Source: Ornithinibacillus contaminans (lineage in GTDB: Bacteria; Bacillota; Bacilli; Bacillales; Amphibacillaceae). From it: DNA of 64,000 bases. The stretch is from the NCBI RefSeq assembly GCF_001038425.2, contig NZ_LDPV02000036.1, forward strand, positions 1-64,000, written 5' to 3'. The notes beneath the pieces are model-generated. The model was not told the DNA's origin, made no database searches, and saw only the letters and a program-made list of their open reading frames with translations. Below are positions 1-8,513 of the stretch, piece by piece; the first letter of the stretch is position 1, and every line of letters starts with the position of its first letter. Made by a program: the position numbers and the translations under genes.

Positions 1-531
1 ACCTATAAGCCACATAAACCGCAACATATAGCTGAAAATGTTTTAAATAGAAAATTCCAAGCCGACTATAACGCGATGGAAGTATTATTAACAGATGTCA
101 CTGAATTCAAGTACGGAGTTCATTCGAAAGCATATTTAAGTGCCATCTTGGATTATGGTGAAAATAAAATTGTAGCCTATAAATTATCACGACATAATAA
201 CAATGCCTTAGTACGTGATACGGTCACTCAGATTAAAGATACGATTATTCCAATGAAGACATTATTTCATAGTGATCGTGGCTTTCAATACACCTCCCAT
301 GGATTTAAAAACTTTGTGGAAGAACACAAAATTATCCAGAGCATGTCACGTGTTGGTAGATGTATTGATAACGGTCCAATGGAGAATTTTTGGGGGATCA
401 TCAAGGAAGAGATGTATCGATTAACCACTTATAACACATTTGAAGAATTAGAAAAAGATATTGAGGCTTATATTGAATTTTATAATACAAAGCGCGTGAC
501 GTTGAAGATGGGGCTAAGAATTCCAGCATAA
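1..531 (+). CDS. IS3-family transposase OrfB, 5'-truncated by the window
   Basis: The reading frame is open from base 1, so the start lies upstream of the window. The protein carries the retroviral-integrase fold of IS3/IS150 OrfB proteins. The acidic triad is visible: D in TDVTEF (bases 94-96), D in HSDRGFQY (274-276) and E in MENFWG (382-384). The last two are separated by exactly 35 residues, as in a DD35E catalytic site. The usual end motif (KRxxxKLxGMSPVxYR) is replaced by a short tail, LKMGLRIPA, so the C-terminus looks shortened or frameshifted. In many IS3 elements OrfB is made by frameshifting from OrfA; that part is not in view. The catalytic residues are intact, but activity cannot be judged. 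Confidence 0.9.
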   Translation, partial: TYKPHKPQHIAENVLNRKFQADYNAMEVLLTDVTEFKYGVHSKAYLSAILDYGENKIVAYKLSRHNNNALVRDTVTQIKDTIIPMKTLFHSDRGFQYTSHGFKNFVEEHKIIQSMSRVGRCIDNGPMENFWGIIKEEMYRLTTYNTFEELEKDIEAYIEFYNTKRVTLKMGLRIPA

Positions 532-536
532 GAAAA

Positions 537-579
537 GCCATGCATGGAATTCATACATGGCACAAAAAATTTGTTTTTT
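537..579 (+). terminator. Hairpin after the transposase gene
   Basis: GCCATGCATG (537-546) pairs with CATACATGGC (552-561) with one mismatch around a short loop. An A/T-rich stretch with a T run at about 572-579 follows. It lies between the transposase stop and the terminal repeat and probably ends the transposase transcript. Confidence 0.55.
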
Positions 580-582
580 TAC

Positions 583-608
583 CTGTCTACTTGACAGGGG
601 GCAGTTCA
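583..608 (+). repeat. IS right terminal inverted repeat
   Basis: The sequence begins tgtctacttgacagg and ends gcagttca, matching the general form of IS150-group termini. The partner repeat is outside the window, so this is assigned from one end only. Confidence 0.65.
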
Positions 609-621
609 ATCGGCTCTCACA

Positions 622-825
622 TTACACTTCTTTAAAATAATCTTTTCGAAATCCAGCAATGCGATTGCTGTTATCAATAATGAAGTAAAACTCTTCTGTT
701 TCATTTTTTACATCATAGACTTTTCCTGGCGTTAATTTATTGTCTACAACGAACTTTTTGGCATTTGCATGCACACATTCAATTTGTTTTAAGGTTTGGT
801 TATTCTCCCATTTTAAATGCATCAT
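622..825 (-). CDS. DUF6501-like small protein, 67 aa
   Basis: A small conserved protein of Bacillaceae that I recognise as resembling the DUF6501 family; its function is unknown. It is soluble, with a central segment (GKVYDVKNETEEFYFIIDN) that looks like a small beta-barrel or sheet. There are no membrane segments or catalytic motifs. The start follows a clear GAGGAG ribosome binding site about 8 bases upstream; the second codon is also ATG, so a start 3 bases later is possible. The gene stands alone, with an IS end just after its stop, so its original terminator may have been displaced by the insertion. The family name is from memory. Confidence 0.75.
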   Translation of the reverse strand: MMHLKWENNQTLKQIECVHANAKKFVVDNKLTPGKVYDVKNETEEFYFIIDNSNRIAGFRKDYFKEV

Positions 826-897
826 TATTAAGTATTCTCCTCTACTTCATTTTAGTTAACATAATACTATTATGGTTAACCACAGTCGTTCTCCCTG

Positions 898-1857
898 CTA
901 TTTATCAAACAATTTACGATAGTTGCCATAACCCTCATCTGCCAATTTATCTTTTGGAATAAATCGCATCGCAGCTGAGTTCATGCAATAACGTAGTCCA
1001 CCACGATCTACTGGACCATCTTCAAAGACATGTCCTAAGTGAGAGTCTGCTGTTCTACTTCGGATTTCTGTTCTTACCATCCCGTGTGATGTGTCCACTT
1101 CTTCGATAATTTCATAGTTATCAATTGGCTTTGTGAAGCTTGGCCAACCACATCCAGCATCATATTTATCTTTTGATGAAAACAACGGCTTACCTGATAC
1201 AACATCCACATAGATCCCATCTTCCTCATTATCCCAGTATTCATTTTGGAATGGTGTTTCCGTACCTCTATCTTGTGTTACTTCGTATTGTAGTGGCGTT
1301 AACCTCTCTTTTAAATCAGACTTGTCGACCTTCCAGGTATTCTTAATAAAGTCTTCCCTGCCAGAACCCTTCTTATATAATCGATAGTGAAAGGATTGCT
1401 TTTTATAATAATCCTGATGCTTCTCCTCCGCTTCATAGAACGGCTTGGCAGGAAGTATTTTTGTTACAACTGGTTTAGAAAACTTGCCACTCGCTTCTAA
1501 AGCTTGCTTGGACCTCTCCGCTATTTCCTTTTGTTCTTCACTATGATAGAAAATTGCGGTTTGATAGGACTCACCACGATCATTAAATTGACCACCAGGG
1601 TCAGTAGGATCGATTTGCTGCCAAAAGGTTTCCACTAATTGCTCATAGGGCATGAGTTCTGGATCAAAGGTAATCTGAACTGCCTCGACATGACCGGTTG
1701 TGTCTGAACATACTTGTTCATAGGTTGGATTCTCAACATGGCCACCTGTATAGCCTGAAACAACGTTGATAATACCTGGACGTTGGTCAAATGGTTCAAC
1801 CATACACCAGAAGCAGCCACCAGCAAATGTTGCTTTTTCTATTGAAGTTGTCATCAT
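898..1857 (-). CDS. msrAB: Bifunctional peptide methionine sulfoxide reductase MsrA/MsrB
   Basis: Repairs oxidised methionine in proteins in the cytoplasm. The N-terminal MsrA domain (about residues 5-160) reduces the S epimer, and the C-terminal MsrB domain (about 180-315) reduces the R epimer. The MsrA catalytic cysteine is in GCFWC near residue 15. The MsrB active site is in [11 protein letters not shown], with the upstream CGWPSF and HLGHVF motifs also present. The A-then-B fusion of about 320 residues is a common arrangement. An in-frame TTG at 1869 overlaps GGAGG, so the real start is the ATG at 1857 or the next one at 1854, which is better spaced from that site. It appears monocistronic. 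Confidence 0.95.
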   Translation of the reverse strand: MMTTSIEKATFAGGCFWCMVEPFDQRPGIINVVSGYTGGHVENPTYEQVCSDTTGHVEAVQITFDPELMPYEQLVETFWQQIDPTDPGGQFNDRGESYQTAIFYHSEEQKEIAERSKQALEASGKFSKPVVTKILPAKPFYEAEEKHQDYYKKQSFHYRLYKKGSGREDFIKNTWKVDKSDLKERLTPLQYEVTQDRGTETPFQNEYWDNEEDGIYVDVVSGKPLFSSKDKYDAGCGWPSFTKPIDNYEIIEEVDTSHGMVRTEIRSRTADSHLGHVFEDGPVDRGGLRYCMNSAAMRFIPKDKLADEGYGNYRKLFDK

Positions 1858-1930
1858 GAATACCTCCAAAATATCTTATTATATCTCATTCTTAATCTTT
1901 TCGAAGCAAAAATCAAGTTTTGCGTTTGAG

Positions 1931-2389
1931 TTAAATAAATAATTTTGGAGTAGATTGTCCTTGTCCGCTTCTTCTAATTGGTCTTTCGTCTTGTTCGTAT
2001 ATTGCATTTGGTGAGTTGTCAACACTTTCAGCAGTTTCGCTTTCTATTTCAGAATCCTCATTTTCAGTATCTATATCTTTAAATGCCTTCATCATTCGAT
2101 ACATAGCTGGTAAGTTACGAACTAGCGGGCCGTATTGTTTCACCATTGGTGCCGCTGTATCAACAACCCGTAAGACTTGTTGAACACCATTTAGTGTCCG
2201 TGATATCCCTTCTACCCCTTTGGTAGCTACCTGCGTAACATTAGTGTTAGGGCTAAGAAATTGCTGCACCATCGATACAATGTTATTGCGCGCAGGTAAT
2301 GGTTGATAGCTACGACCCGGAAATGAAAAATTGTTATTTGGACGTATGAAATTATTCATTGGAGGCTGTTGCCGATTCGGGAATATCAT
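1931..2389 (-). CDS. YqfQ-like (VrrA family) protein
   Basis: Resembles the YqfQ/VrrA family of Bacillaceae, whose function is not established. The N-terminus is rich in Pro, Asn, Gln and Arg. A central amphipathic part follows, with the conserved segment LVRNLPAMYRMMKAFKD, and the tail is acidic and low-complexity (runs of Glu, Ser and Asp) with a final basic stretch. There is no signal peptide. An ATG at 2404 has no ribosome binding site. The ATG at 2389 is preceded by AGGGA about 7 bases away and is preferred. The compositionally biased ends fit the rapid length variation known for this family. It lies downstream of sbcC on the same strand, separated by about 190 bases. Confidence 0.75.
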   Translation of the reverse strand: MIFPNRQQPPMNNFIRPNNNFSFPGRSYQPLPARNNIVSMVQQFLSPNTNVTQVATKGVEGISRTLNGVQQVLRVVDTAAPMVKQYGPLVRNLPAMYRMMKAFKDIDTENEDSEIESETAESVDNSPNAIYEQDERPIRRSGQGQSTPKLFI

Positions 2390-2580
2390 CCAGTAATCCC
2401 TCATTTCATAAATTTTTCTAGTTCATTGTACGTAAGCTATTCGAATACGTGTAGGCTATTGGATGATAGGATAGTACGATATTTCCCGGGTAACCGCAAA
2501 AACCTACATTCAGGATGCGGTTATGGACGATTATTGGCGAATAAAGTAAGATAACCAAGCTTTTTGGTCGTTTTGCTGAA

Positions 2581-5500
2581 TCATTTGCCGAAAGAAAATG
2601 TTAAACTGGATCCTCTATGGGACGGTGTGATCATGAGTTTTGTATGGATCTCATTTTTAAGCTGTGGAACATGGGAAATAATTCCGAGTAATCGATTACT
2701 CTCTTGAAGATCCTTCAAGCAATTTATAGCTTGTTGTAAGGAAACTTCATCAAGTGTTCCAAAGCCTTCATCAATAAACAGTGTGTCCAATTGAACCCCA
2801 CCAGCATGGGCTTGTACAACATCGGCCAATCCTAACGCAAGACTTAATGCCGCTTTGAACCCTTCCCCACCGGAAAGTGTTTTTACAGAACGTCTGATTC
2901 CTGTGTGATGATCCATGACTTCCAAGTCTAATCCGCTTTGAGCGCCTCGTTTTGCAATTTCTCCGCTTCTAATCAACTGATAGCGGTGTTCAGTCATCCG
3001 ATCTAAACGAATGTTAGCCTGCAGTAAAATTTCATCTAAAAATGATGCTAAGACGTATCGTTCAAACGATAAACGTAATGAATTATTTCCGCTAGAAAGA
3101 TCTGCTAATTTACCTACAGTATAATATTCTTTTTCGAGTGTTTTTAGCTGTTTTATAGTAGAAGTTAGTTGACTTAGAATTATTTCATCATGCTTTAACT
3201 TAGCTGTAAGTGCAAATAAGTTATCCTGTATGGCTTGCAATTCTAGCTGGAATTGCCCTATTTCCACTTCCAATTCAACTAGATTAACTCGCTCTAGTTT
3301 GGCAAGTTGCTCTGTTAATTCCTGCAAACGATAGCGTAGTTGTTTTGTTTTATTTTCATACTCCTGCAGTAGAGCTTCTAATTGCTTCTGTTCCTCTAGT
3401 GATAGCTTAGCATGCTCATAGGACTCTACACTGTCAAAACCGTTTGTTTTGACTTCGGCAATAAATTGTTCCAGTTGGTGTTCATAACGCTGTTTTGTTT
3501 CTTTTTCAAATTCTGTCAGCTGTTCTAATACGGTACGCTCTTTGTGCAAGGAATCACGAGCGGTTTCGTAAGATCCTTTAAGTTGTTCCCATTCGGATAG
3601 GAGTTGCTCGTAATGCCTTTCTTTTCTATTTACCAATTGCACAAAGGTTGTCGGGTCTTCCAATTCTTCAGGAAGTAGTTTTTTCGTTTCCTCGATTTGT
3701 GTTCTTATTTGAACGAACGCTTCCTGTGTTTGTTGAATGGACTTGGTGGTTTGTTCAAACGTTTGTTTTAATTCTGTTTCCTTCTGTTTTAAGGTTTCCT
3801 TCTGTTCTTTTAACGTATTTAGTTTCGATAGCTTATCAGCTATTTCTTTCTGATCTTGCTGTAGTTGGTCAAGCTGTCTTTCGGTCTCTACTTCTAGCTT
3901 ATCCATCTCTTCGGCGTTCATATCCGGCGCGATTTCGGCTAATTGCTGTTGTAGATTAACTACTTGGTCTCGTTTGCTTTGTCCAGTTGTTTTCGAATCA
4001 ATATATTGCTGCTGAAATGCTTCGAATTCTTGTTCCTTTTGTTCCAGAAGGCTCTTTAATTGCTTCATTTGTTGATGATCCTCTTCAACTGTCATCGTTG
4101 TAGCTACTGCTGGATGGTCCTTGGATCCGCAGACTGGACAAGGTTCACCAGGTATGAGCTGATGTGCAAGTAAAGAGGCGTATTGTTCCTTTTGTTTTAC
4201 AGCTAAAGAATCGTATTGTATTCGTAACTGTTTGATTTCGTTTTGTTTTTCTTGATAGGTTCGATGGATAACGGAGAATTCCTGTCGCAATTGAACTAAA
4301 AGTCTACTTTCATCTCGCAACTCTTTTAGTTTTCTGTTAAGCTCCGCTTGTTTGTTAAGTGTATCCTTTGTCTCATAAAAAGCTTTGGTAAGCGAGCTTT
4401 CTTCACTTAAGTTAGTTTCAATTGCTACTAATGTTTGTTCATTTGTTGCTAAATGCTTTTCAACCTCGGAAAGTATTACCTCATCCTGGTGTTTCTTCTT
4501 TTGAAGTCTATCCGCCTGTTGTTTTAATTCAAGATAATGATTTACTTGCTCGAGCTGTTTTTTTGCTGCTTTAATGTCTTCTTTTAATTGCTCACGCTCT
4601 TGTTCTTTATCCGCCGCTGTAGAATATTGAACGGAAATGTTCGTAAATAGCTTTTCTAGCTGCGTTACGTGTTCTTGTTGTTTGGTTAAACGGCTTAGTT
4701 GATGCTGCCATTCCTTTTCACGTGCAATCCGTTGTTCCTCTAATGGAATGATGTGTTGTGCTTGTTGTGCGTTTTTTAGTGTTGCTTTTTTCTGCTCGAT
4801 TTGATCCCGATCACGCTCTAGTTTTTCTAATTGAGTTGTCAACAGTTCTTGCTCGCTAAACTTTTCTTCAATTAATTTTGCTTGATGGAGTTTCTCCTCA
4901 GCATGTTTTATTTTTTCCTGTTGGATCAATTTCTTTTGGGTTGCGACTTCGATTAATTGCTTCGTATCCTCATTTTCCTGAACTAAACGATTTCGTACTT
5001 CTTCAACACTATCTGTTTCTTCGACTTCTTCATTTCGCCATTGAACCTTGGAGATTTCATACGTGATATCTGTTTCCAATTTACGGATAGCGGCTTCCAT
5101 ATCTTTTGCTTCCATTTTTAATGCTTCAGTAATTTGTTCATAAAAATAAGTTCGAAATATTTTTTGTAAAATCACTTCACGTTCGCGACTGTTTTCTGAG
5201 ATAAGTTTACGAAATTCACCTTGTGGGATTAAGACCATTTTCCGGAATTGTTCATAATCGAATCCTAGACGTTCTTCTATCGTTTCGTTGACATCTTTAA
5301 TTCGGGAAGATAGTAGTTGTTTTTGCCCATCATTCACTTCGTATAAAACTGCTTTAGCTGGTTCCTCTGTATAGCCATCACCGCGTTCCTTCTTTTTTAA
5401 TTGTTTCGGATTACGGGTGATTTCATAGATTTTATTTGTTAAAGAAAACCGAAATGTTACTTCAGTTGGTTCTGCATCGGTGGCAAAATGACTTCTTAAA

Positions 5501-5694
5501 GAATCCTGATCACGATCTGATCCACTTGCCTTTCCGTATAATGCATAGCAAATCGCATCAAAAATCGTTGTTTTCCCAGCTCCGGTTGGCCCGGTTATCA
5601 GAAAAATTGATTCATCACCAAGTTCATCGAAACGGATAATTTGTTTTTCGAGATATGGTCCAAATGCCGTCAAACTTAGGGTTATCGCCCGCAT
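2581..5694 (-). CDS. sbcC: Exonuclease SbcC, ATPase subunit of SbcCD
   Basis: Large SMC/Rad50-type ATPase, 1037 aa, that works with SbcD to cut hairpins, palindromes and protein-blocked DNA ends. Walker A (GPTGAGKTT) lies near residues 35-43. Long Gln/Glu/Lys-rich coiled coils run from about 180 to 850, interrupted by the zinc hook CPVCGSKDHP near residue 518. The ABC signature (TLSGGEGFKAALSLAL) and Walker B with D-loop (LFIDEGFGTLD) are near the C-terminus. The family normally has just over 1000 residues, so this is complete. The ATG at 5694 lies one base after the sbcD stop, showing a coupled sbcD-sbcC operon. Confidence 0.97.
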   Translation of the reverse strand: MRAITLSLTAFGPYLEKQIIRFDELGDESIFLITGPTGAGKTTIFDAICYALYGKASGSDRDQDSLRSHFATDAEPTEVTFRFSLTNKIYEITRNPKQLKKKERGDGYTEEPAKAVLYEVNDGQKQLLSSRIKDVNETIEERLGFDYEQFRKMVLIPQGEFRKLISENSREREVILQKIFRTYFYEQITEALKMEAKDMEAAIRKLETDITYEISKVQWRNEEVEETDSVEEVRNRLVQENEDTKQLIEVATQKKLIQQEKIKHAEEKLHQAKLIEEKFSEQELLTTQLEKLERDRDQIEQKKATLKNAQQAQHIIPLEEQRIAREKEWQHQLSRLTKQQEHVTQLEKLFTNISVQYSTAADKEQEREQLKEDIKAAKKQLEQVNHYLELKQQADRLQKKKHQDEVILSEVEKHLATNEQTLVAIETNLSEESSLTKAFYETKDTLNKQAELNRKLKELRDESRLLVQLRQEFSVIHRTYQEKQNEIKQLRIQYDSLAVKQKEQYASLLAHQLIPGEPCPVCGSKDHPAVATTMTVEEDHQQMKQLKSLLEQKEQEFEAFQQQYIDSKTTGQSKRDQVVNLQQQLAEIAPDMNAEEMDKLEVETERQLDQLQQDQKEIADKLSKLNTLKEQKETLKQKETELKQTFEQTTKSIQQTQEAFVQIRTQIEETKKLLPEELEDPTTFVQLVNRKERHYEQLLSEWEQLKGSYETARDSLHKERTVLEQLTEFEKETKQRYEHQLEQFIAEVKTNGFDSVESYEHAKLSLEEQKQLEALLQEYENKTKQLRYRLQELTEQLAKLERVNLVELEVEIGQFQLELQAIQDNLFALTAKLKHDEIILSQLTSTIKQLKTLEKEYYTVGKLADLSSGNNSLRLSFERYVLASFLDEILLQANIRLDRMTEHRYQLIRSGEIAKRGAQSGLDLEVMDHHTGIRRSVKTLSGGEGFKAALSLALGLADVVQAHAGGVQLDTLFIDEGFGTLDEVSLQQAINCLKDLQESNRLLGIISHVPQLKNEIHTKLMITPSHRGSSLTFSFGK

Positions 5695-5695
5695 A

Positions 5696-6847
5696 CTATT
5701 CCCCTCTTTCCTTCGTCATGACTGTAGAAATGACTTTTTCCATGTATTCTAGTTGTTTCTCATCAATCGCTTCATCTGTAATTTCTTTATAAAACGATGC
5801 AAACAATTCTTGATGTGACTGGGACTGTTTTTGGCGAATTTGTTGTAGGTCGACTAAGCTTTTAGTAGTGGCTAAGCCAACTCGTTCTAATCGCAATATA
5901 TTGGGATAAACCTTACGTAGCTTGTACATGGGATCCATAATTTTCCCTTTATCTAACAATCGGATATGCAAGTAATCTTCATTGTTTTCTAAAGGGTTAG
6001 CCATTAGTTCTTCGAAGTATCCTTCTACAACTCGCAAATCATGTTTAGGCTGTAATGGGATATAGCCAAGCTCACAAGTACCCGCTTCATCCAAGTCAAT
6101 GATGGTTACCGATTTTTTATGGTTAGCTTCTGAGAAAGAATATTTCAGGATAGATCCACTATAACGGACGACATTTCGTCTTATCCGTTGTGGCTGATGT
6201 AAATGCCCTAATGCCACATAGGAAAAATCATCAAATAGATTCGCATCGACATAGGGAGTACCACCTATCATGGATAGTCGTTCCTCTGATTCAGATTCCA
6301 TGCCACCTGCGACAAAAGCGTGTCCAACAAAAATGTGACGTTTCGTCATGTCATGGTGCTGTTTAATGTAACGAATAACTGCTTCCATCGCGGTTTGATG
6401 GGAATGAATGCTATTATCTGCAAAGAACTCTCGAGCTTCTGCAGGTTCAATATATGGAACTAGATGAAAATAAACTGGACCATGTTCATCGTTTAGGATG
6501 ACTGGTTCGAGGCTTCTACTAAGCTTGGTTTCGATATATAAGTTCTGGGCGCGAAACATCTCGGTACCAAATTCAAGACGTTCGGGACTATCGTGGTTTC
6601 CAGAAATTGCTAGAACAGGAATTTTGATATCTGTGACAAGGGTGGTTAAGACACGATTCAGTAGGTCGACTGCTTCTTTTGGTGGTACAGCACGGTCATA
6701 TAAGTCTCCAGCTATTACCAGAACATCGGGCTGTTCTTTCCTGATAATGTCGAGTATTTGATTCAGTATATAATCCTGATCTTCTGTCATGTGGACACTA
6801 TTAACGATTTTACCTAAATGCCAATCGGCAGTATGCAATATTTTCAT
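5696..6847 (-). CDS. sbcD: Exonuclease SbcD, nuclease subunit of SbcCD
   Basis: Mre11-like metallophosphoesterase, 383 aa, giving SbcCD its nuclease activity. The metal-binding motifs are in order: DWHLGK at residues 8-13, GDLYDR near 48, GNHDSPER near 83, GHAF near 174 and GHLHQP near 214. The ATG at 6847 is preceded by a strong GGGGGAAAG site. The gene opens the operon and is transcribed divergently from a yolD-type gene across a 137-base region that contains a LexA-box-like sequence. SbcCD genes are known to respond to DNA damage in Bacillus; control from this particular site is an inference. Confidence 0.97.
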   Translation of the reverse strand: MKILHTADWHLGKIVNSVHMTEDQDYILNQILDIIRKEQPDVLVIAGDLYDRAVPPKEAVDLLNRVLTTLVTDIKIPVLAISGNHDSPERLEFGTEMFRAQNLYIETKLSRSLEPVILNDEHGPVYFHLVPYIEPAEAREFFADNSIHSHQTAMEAVIRYIKQHHDMTKRHIFVGHAFVAGGMESESEERLSMIGGTPYVDANLFDDFSYVALGHLHQPQRIRRNVVRYSGSILKYSFSEANHKKSVTIIDLDEAGTCELGYIPLQPKHDLRVVEGYFEELMANPLENNEDYLHIRLLDKGKIMDPMYKLRKVYPNILRLERVGLATTKSLVDLQQIRQKQSQSHQELFASFYKEITDEAIDEKQLEYMEKVISTVMTKERGE

Positions 6848-6935
6848 GTGCTTTCCCCCTGCTACGATTTTAAAATATTTCAGTTCGTATTAGTCTATTT
6901 TACCATGATTTTTTCGGCTTCAGTATAACGAAATG

Positions 6936-6965
6936 TTGAATCACAAACAAATGTTCGCGTATAAT
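6936..6965 (+). promoter_or_regulatory. Sigma-A promoter of the yolD-like gene
   Basis: TTGAAT at 6936-6941 and a perfect TATAAT at 6960-6965 are separated by 18 bases. The -10 box is only about 20 bases from the GTG start and is followed directly by the AGGAGGTGA ribosome binding site, so the leader is very short. Confidence 0.75.
6944..6957. promoter_or_regulatory. LexA (SOS) operator-like sequence
   Basis: CAAACAAATGTTCG matches 13 of 14 positions of the Gram-positive LexA box CGAACRNRYGTTCG as I remember it; the only deviation is A for G at position 2. It lies inside the -35/-10 spacer of the yolD-like promoter, where a repressor would block polymerase. It is also about 100 bases upstream of the divergent sbcD gene. 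YolD-type genes elsewhere often sit next to SOS-induced Y-family polymerases, which supports the assignment. Confidence 0.65.
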
Positions 6966-6984
6966 GTATAGGAGGTGACGTAAA

Positions 6985-7308
6985 GTGGTACAGGATAGAG
7001 GATCTATTAAATGGGCATCTTTAATGCTGCCGGAGCATGTAGAGTTATTAAGGCATATATGGAAGGAAGATACTAAGATTAAACGGACTGTATTGGATGA
7101 ACAAGAACTCGAGGTGTTAAACACTCGTATGATAAGAGCATATGATGTACAACAAGTGGTAAGAATTGAACATTATAAAAGTGGCCAAAAATTAACATCA
7201 CAAGGCATTGTAACTAAATTGGATTCATTAAATCATCGTATCACACTTAAATCCCATGACGGTGTGCTACAATCCATTCAGGTAATCGATATTTATAGCA
7301 TTACATGA
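6985..7308 (+). CDS. YolD-like protein
   Basis: A 107-residue YolD-like family protein. The signs are the N-terminal RGSIKWASLMLPEHVELLR segment and a C-terminal beta-rich part with GQKLTSQGIVTKLD and LKSHDGVLQSIQVIDI. The family is predicted to resemble small regulatory or UmuD-like proteins; it is frequently encoded beside a Y-family DNA polymerase (UvrX/YqjW type) and on mobile elements. Here it stands alone, with no polymerase partner in the window. The start is GTG at 6985, set by an AGGAGGTGA site 6 bases upstream. Its promoter contains a LexA-like box, so induction by DNA damage is likely but inferred. Confidence 0.88.
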   Translation: MVQDRGSIKWASLMLPEHVELLRHIWKEDTKIKRTVLDEQELEVLNTRMIRAYDVQQVVRIEHYKSGQKLTSQGIVTKLDSLNHRITLKSHDGVLQSIQVIDIYSIT

Positions 7309-7310
7309 AG

Positions 7311-7428
7311 AGGCTGGGACATAAGTAAAATGAGAAGATACAAGGACGAACAATGCACTGATTCCTGGAGCGGGTATCGTGCACCAACGTTCGGATTTTA
7401 TCTAACCATTAACACTTATGTCCCAGCC
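7311..7428. repeat. Structured repeat with 15-bp terminal inverted repeats
   Basis: GGCTGGGACATAAGT (7312-7326) and ACTTATGTCCCAGCC (7414-7428) are perfect inverted repeats. Further inner pairing is visible, for example CGAAC...ATGCAC against GTGCAC...GTTCG, around a GC-rich apex (tggagcgggtatc). The unit fills the gap between the convergent yolD and yozE genes, and its right arm reaches the yozE stop codon. Elements beginning with a GAGGCTGGGACATA-like arm occur in intergenic regions of Bacillaceae and Staphylococcus, from memory. It may act as a two-way terminator or be a small mobile repeat. Confidence 0.75.
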
Positions 7429-7429
7429 C

Positions 7430-7651
7430 CTAATCTATTTCCTTCGTTTGATAGGTATCCCAGAGTGAATCAAATACAGAAAGCGCAGTTGCGAATGGAC
7501 TATTCCACTCGAGATACTCACTAATTTCATGATAGCTTGTGGAATGCTTCGGAAAGTTATGATCCTGAAACATCCAATCTGCTAATCTACTCATATCATC
7601 AGGCTTCTTTTTACCACGATATGTCATCATAAAATGATAAAACGAACGCAT
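7430..7651 (-). CDS. yozE: YozE family (UPF0346) protein
   Basis: Small 73-residue protein of the YozE SAM-like fold family, whose function is unknown. It matches the family in length and in the pattern RSFYHFMMTYRG at the N-terminus, then DHNFPKHSTSYHEISEYLE, then a C-terminal helix (FDSLWDTYQ). It ends against the structured repeat and begins 22 bases downstream of the tatC stop on the same strand, so it probably forms the tail of the tat operon or a short unit of its own. Confidence 0.9.
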   Translation of the reverse strand: MRSFYHFMMTYRGKKKPDDMSRLADWMFQDHNFPKHSTSYHEISEYLEWNSPFATALSVFDSLWDTYQTKEID

Positions 7652-7673
7652 TATTACACCTCATTAAACGGAT

Positions 7674-8417
7674 TTAAGCTTGCATATACTCGTTATGTCT
7701 TTGTTCCTTTTTGCGATACACCATTTTGGAAAGAAAAATACTGATTTCATATAATAAGAAAAATGGAATGGATACAATAATCGGTAAGAAAAAGTCAGGT
7801 GGTGTTACCATCGTTGACAAAATGACCAAAATAAAATAGGCGTACTTACGTATTTTTTGCATAAATCTTGGTGTTAACATACCGATGCTCGTTAAGAACA
7901 TGGCTATTATTGGTATCTCAAAAATAATGGCAAATGGCAATGTGATTCGGAAGATAAATTTAAAATACTTATCAACGGTAAACATTTCAACAAATGTTCC
8001 ATCATTCATCGATAAAAGGAATGGAAGTATAAGATTAATAAACATAATATAACCTACAACTAGTCCACCTACAAATAAAAGAAAAATCACTGGGATATAA
8101 GCAAGAGATGCCCTTCTCTCACGTGGCGTTAGGCCAGGCTTAATAAACATCCAAAGCTGAAAAGCTAAAACTGGAATAGTTGCTGCTAGTGCTACAATAC
8201 CTGCAATCGTAAACCACACCCAAAATACATCCGCTACTCCAATAATTGTTAATTTGAAATCGATATGACTTTCAAAAAAGCGGTAAATATCCTCAACGAA
8301 AATATAGCTTGCAATAAAAAATATAATAAAGATAATGGCCGTCACAACGATGCGATTTCGAAGTTCTGCTAAATGCCCGGTAAAATTCATTTCCTTTTCA
8401 TCAAACTTGTTCTTCAT
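7674..8417 (-). CDS. tatC: Sec-independent translocase subunit TatC
   Basis: Membrane core of the twin-arginine translocase, which binds RR signal peptides and exports folded proteins. It has six predicted membrane segments spread over 247 residues. The conserved N-terminal HLAELRNRI segment and the PGLTPRERR cytoplasmic loop are both present. A GTG at 8426 is possible, but ATG at 8417 is 8 bases from AGGAG and is preferred. It follows two tatA genes, making a self-contained minimal TatA/TatC system without TatB, as is usual for Firmicutes. The Rieske protein QcrA in this window has an RR signal and is a plausible client. Confidence 0.95.
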   Translation of the reverse strand: MKNKFDEKEMNFTGHLAELRNRIVVTAIIFIIFFIASYIFVEDIYRFFESHIDFKLTIIGVADVFWVWFTIAGIVALAATIPVLAFQLWMFIKPGLTPRERRASLAYIPVIFLLFVGGLVVGYIMFINLILPFLLSMNDGTFVEMFTVDKYFKFIFRITLPFAIIFEIPIIAMFLTSIGMLTPRFMQKIRKYAYFILVILSTMVTPPDFFLPIIVSIPFFLLYEISIFLSKMVYRKKEQRHNEYMQA

Positions 8418-8513
8418 GCGTAACACTCCTAGTGAACGATTGCCAGTGTGCTTGTTGGTTGCTTAACAAACAGAAAAGAAGATGCAAGGTTACTTCAACC
8501 TTACACCTTTTAA

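Larger units (their letters stand above)
1..608 (+). mobile_element. Right end of an IS3-family (IS150-like) insertion sequence
   Basis: The element enters from outside the window. It carries the 3' part of the transposase gene, a hairpin at 537-561, and a right terminal sequence at 583-608 (tgtctacttgacagg...gcagttca). That terminus is of the kind typical of IS150-group inverted repeats ending in GCAGTTCA. The left end is not visible, so target duplication and full length cannot be read. The element ends only 13 bases from the stop codon of the neighbouring DUF6501-type gene. Confidence 0.85.

Noticed and set aside
2485-2530. Hairpin TAACCGCA...TGCGGTTA between sbcC and the YqfQ-like gene
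   Set aside because: The stem is only 8 bp with a 17-base loop and no T tract, so it is not a credible terminator or operator on its own.
7330-7524. Plus-strand 64-codon frame between yolD and yozE
   Set aside because: It lies mostly within the structured repeat and runs antisense into yozE, with no ribosome binding site.
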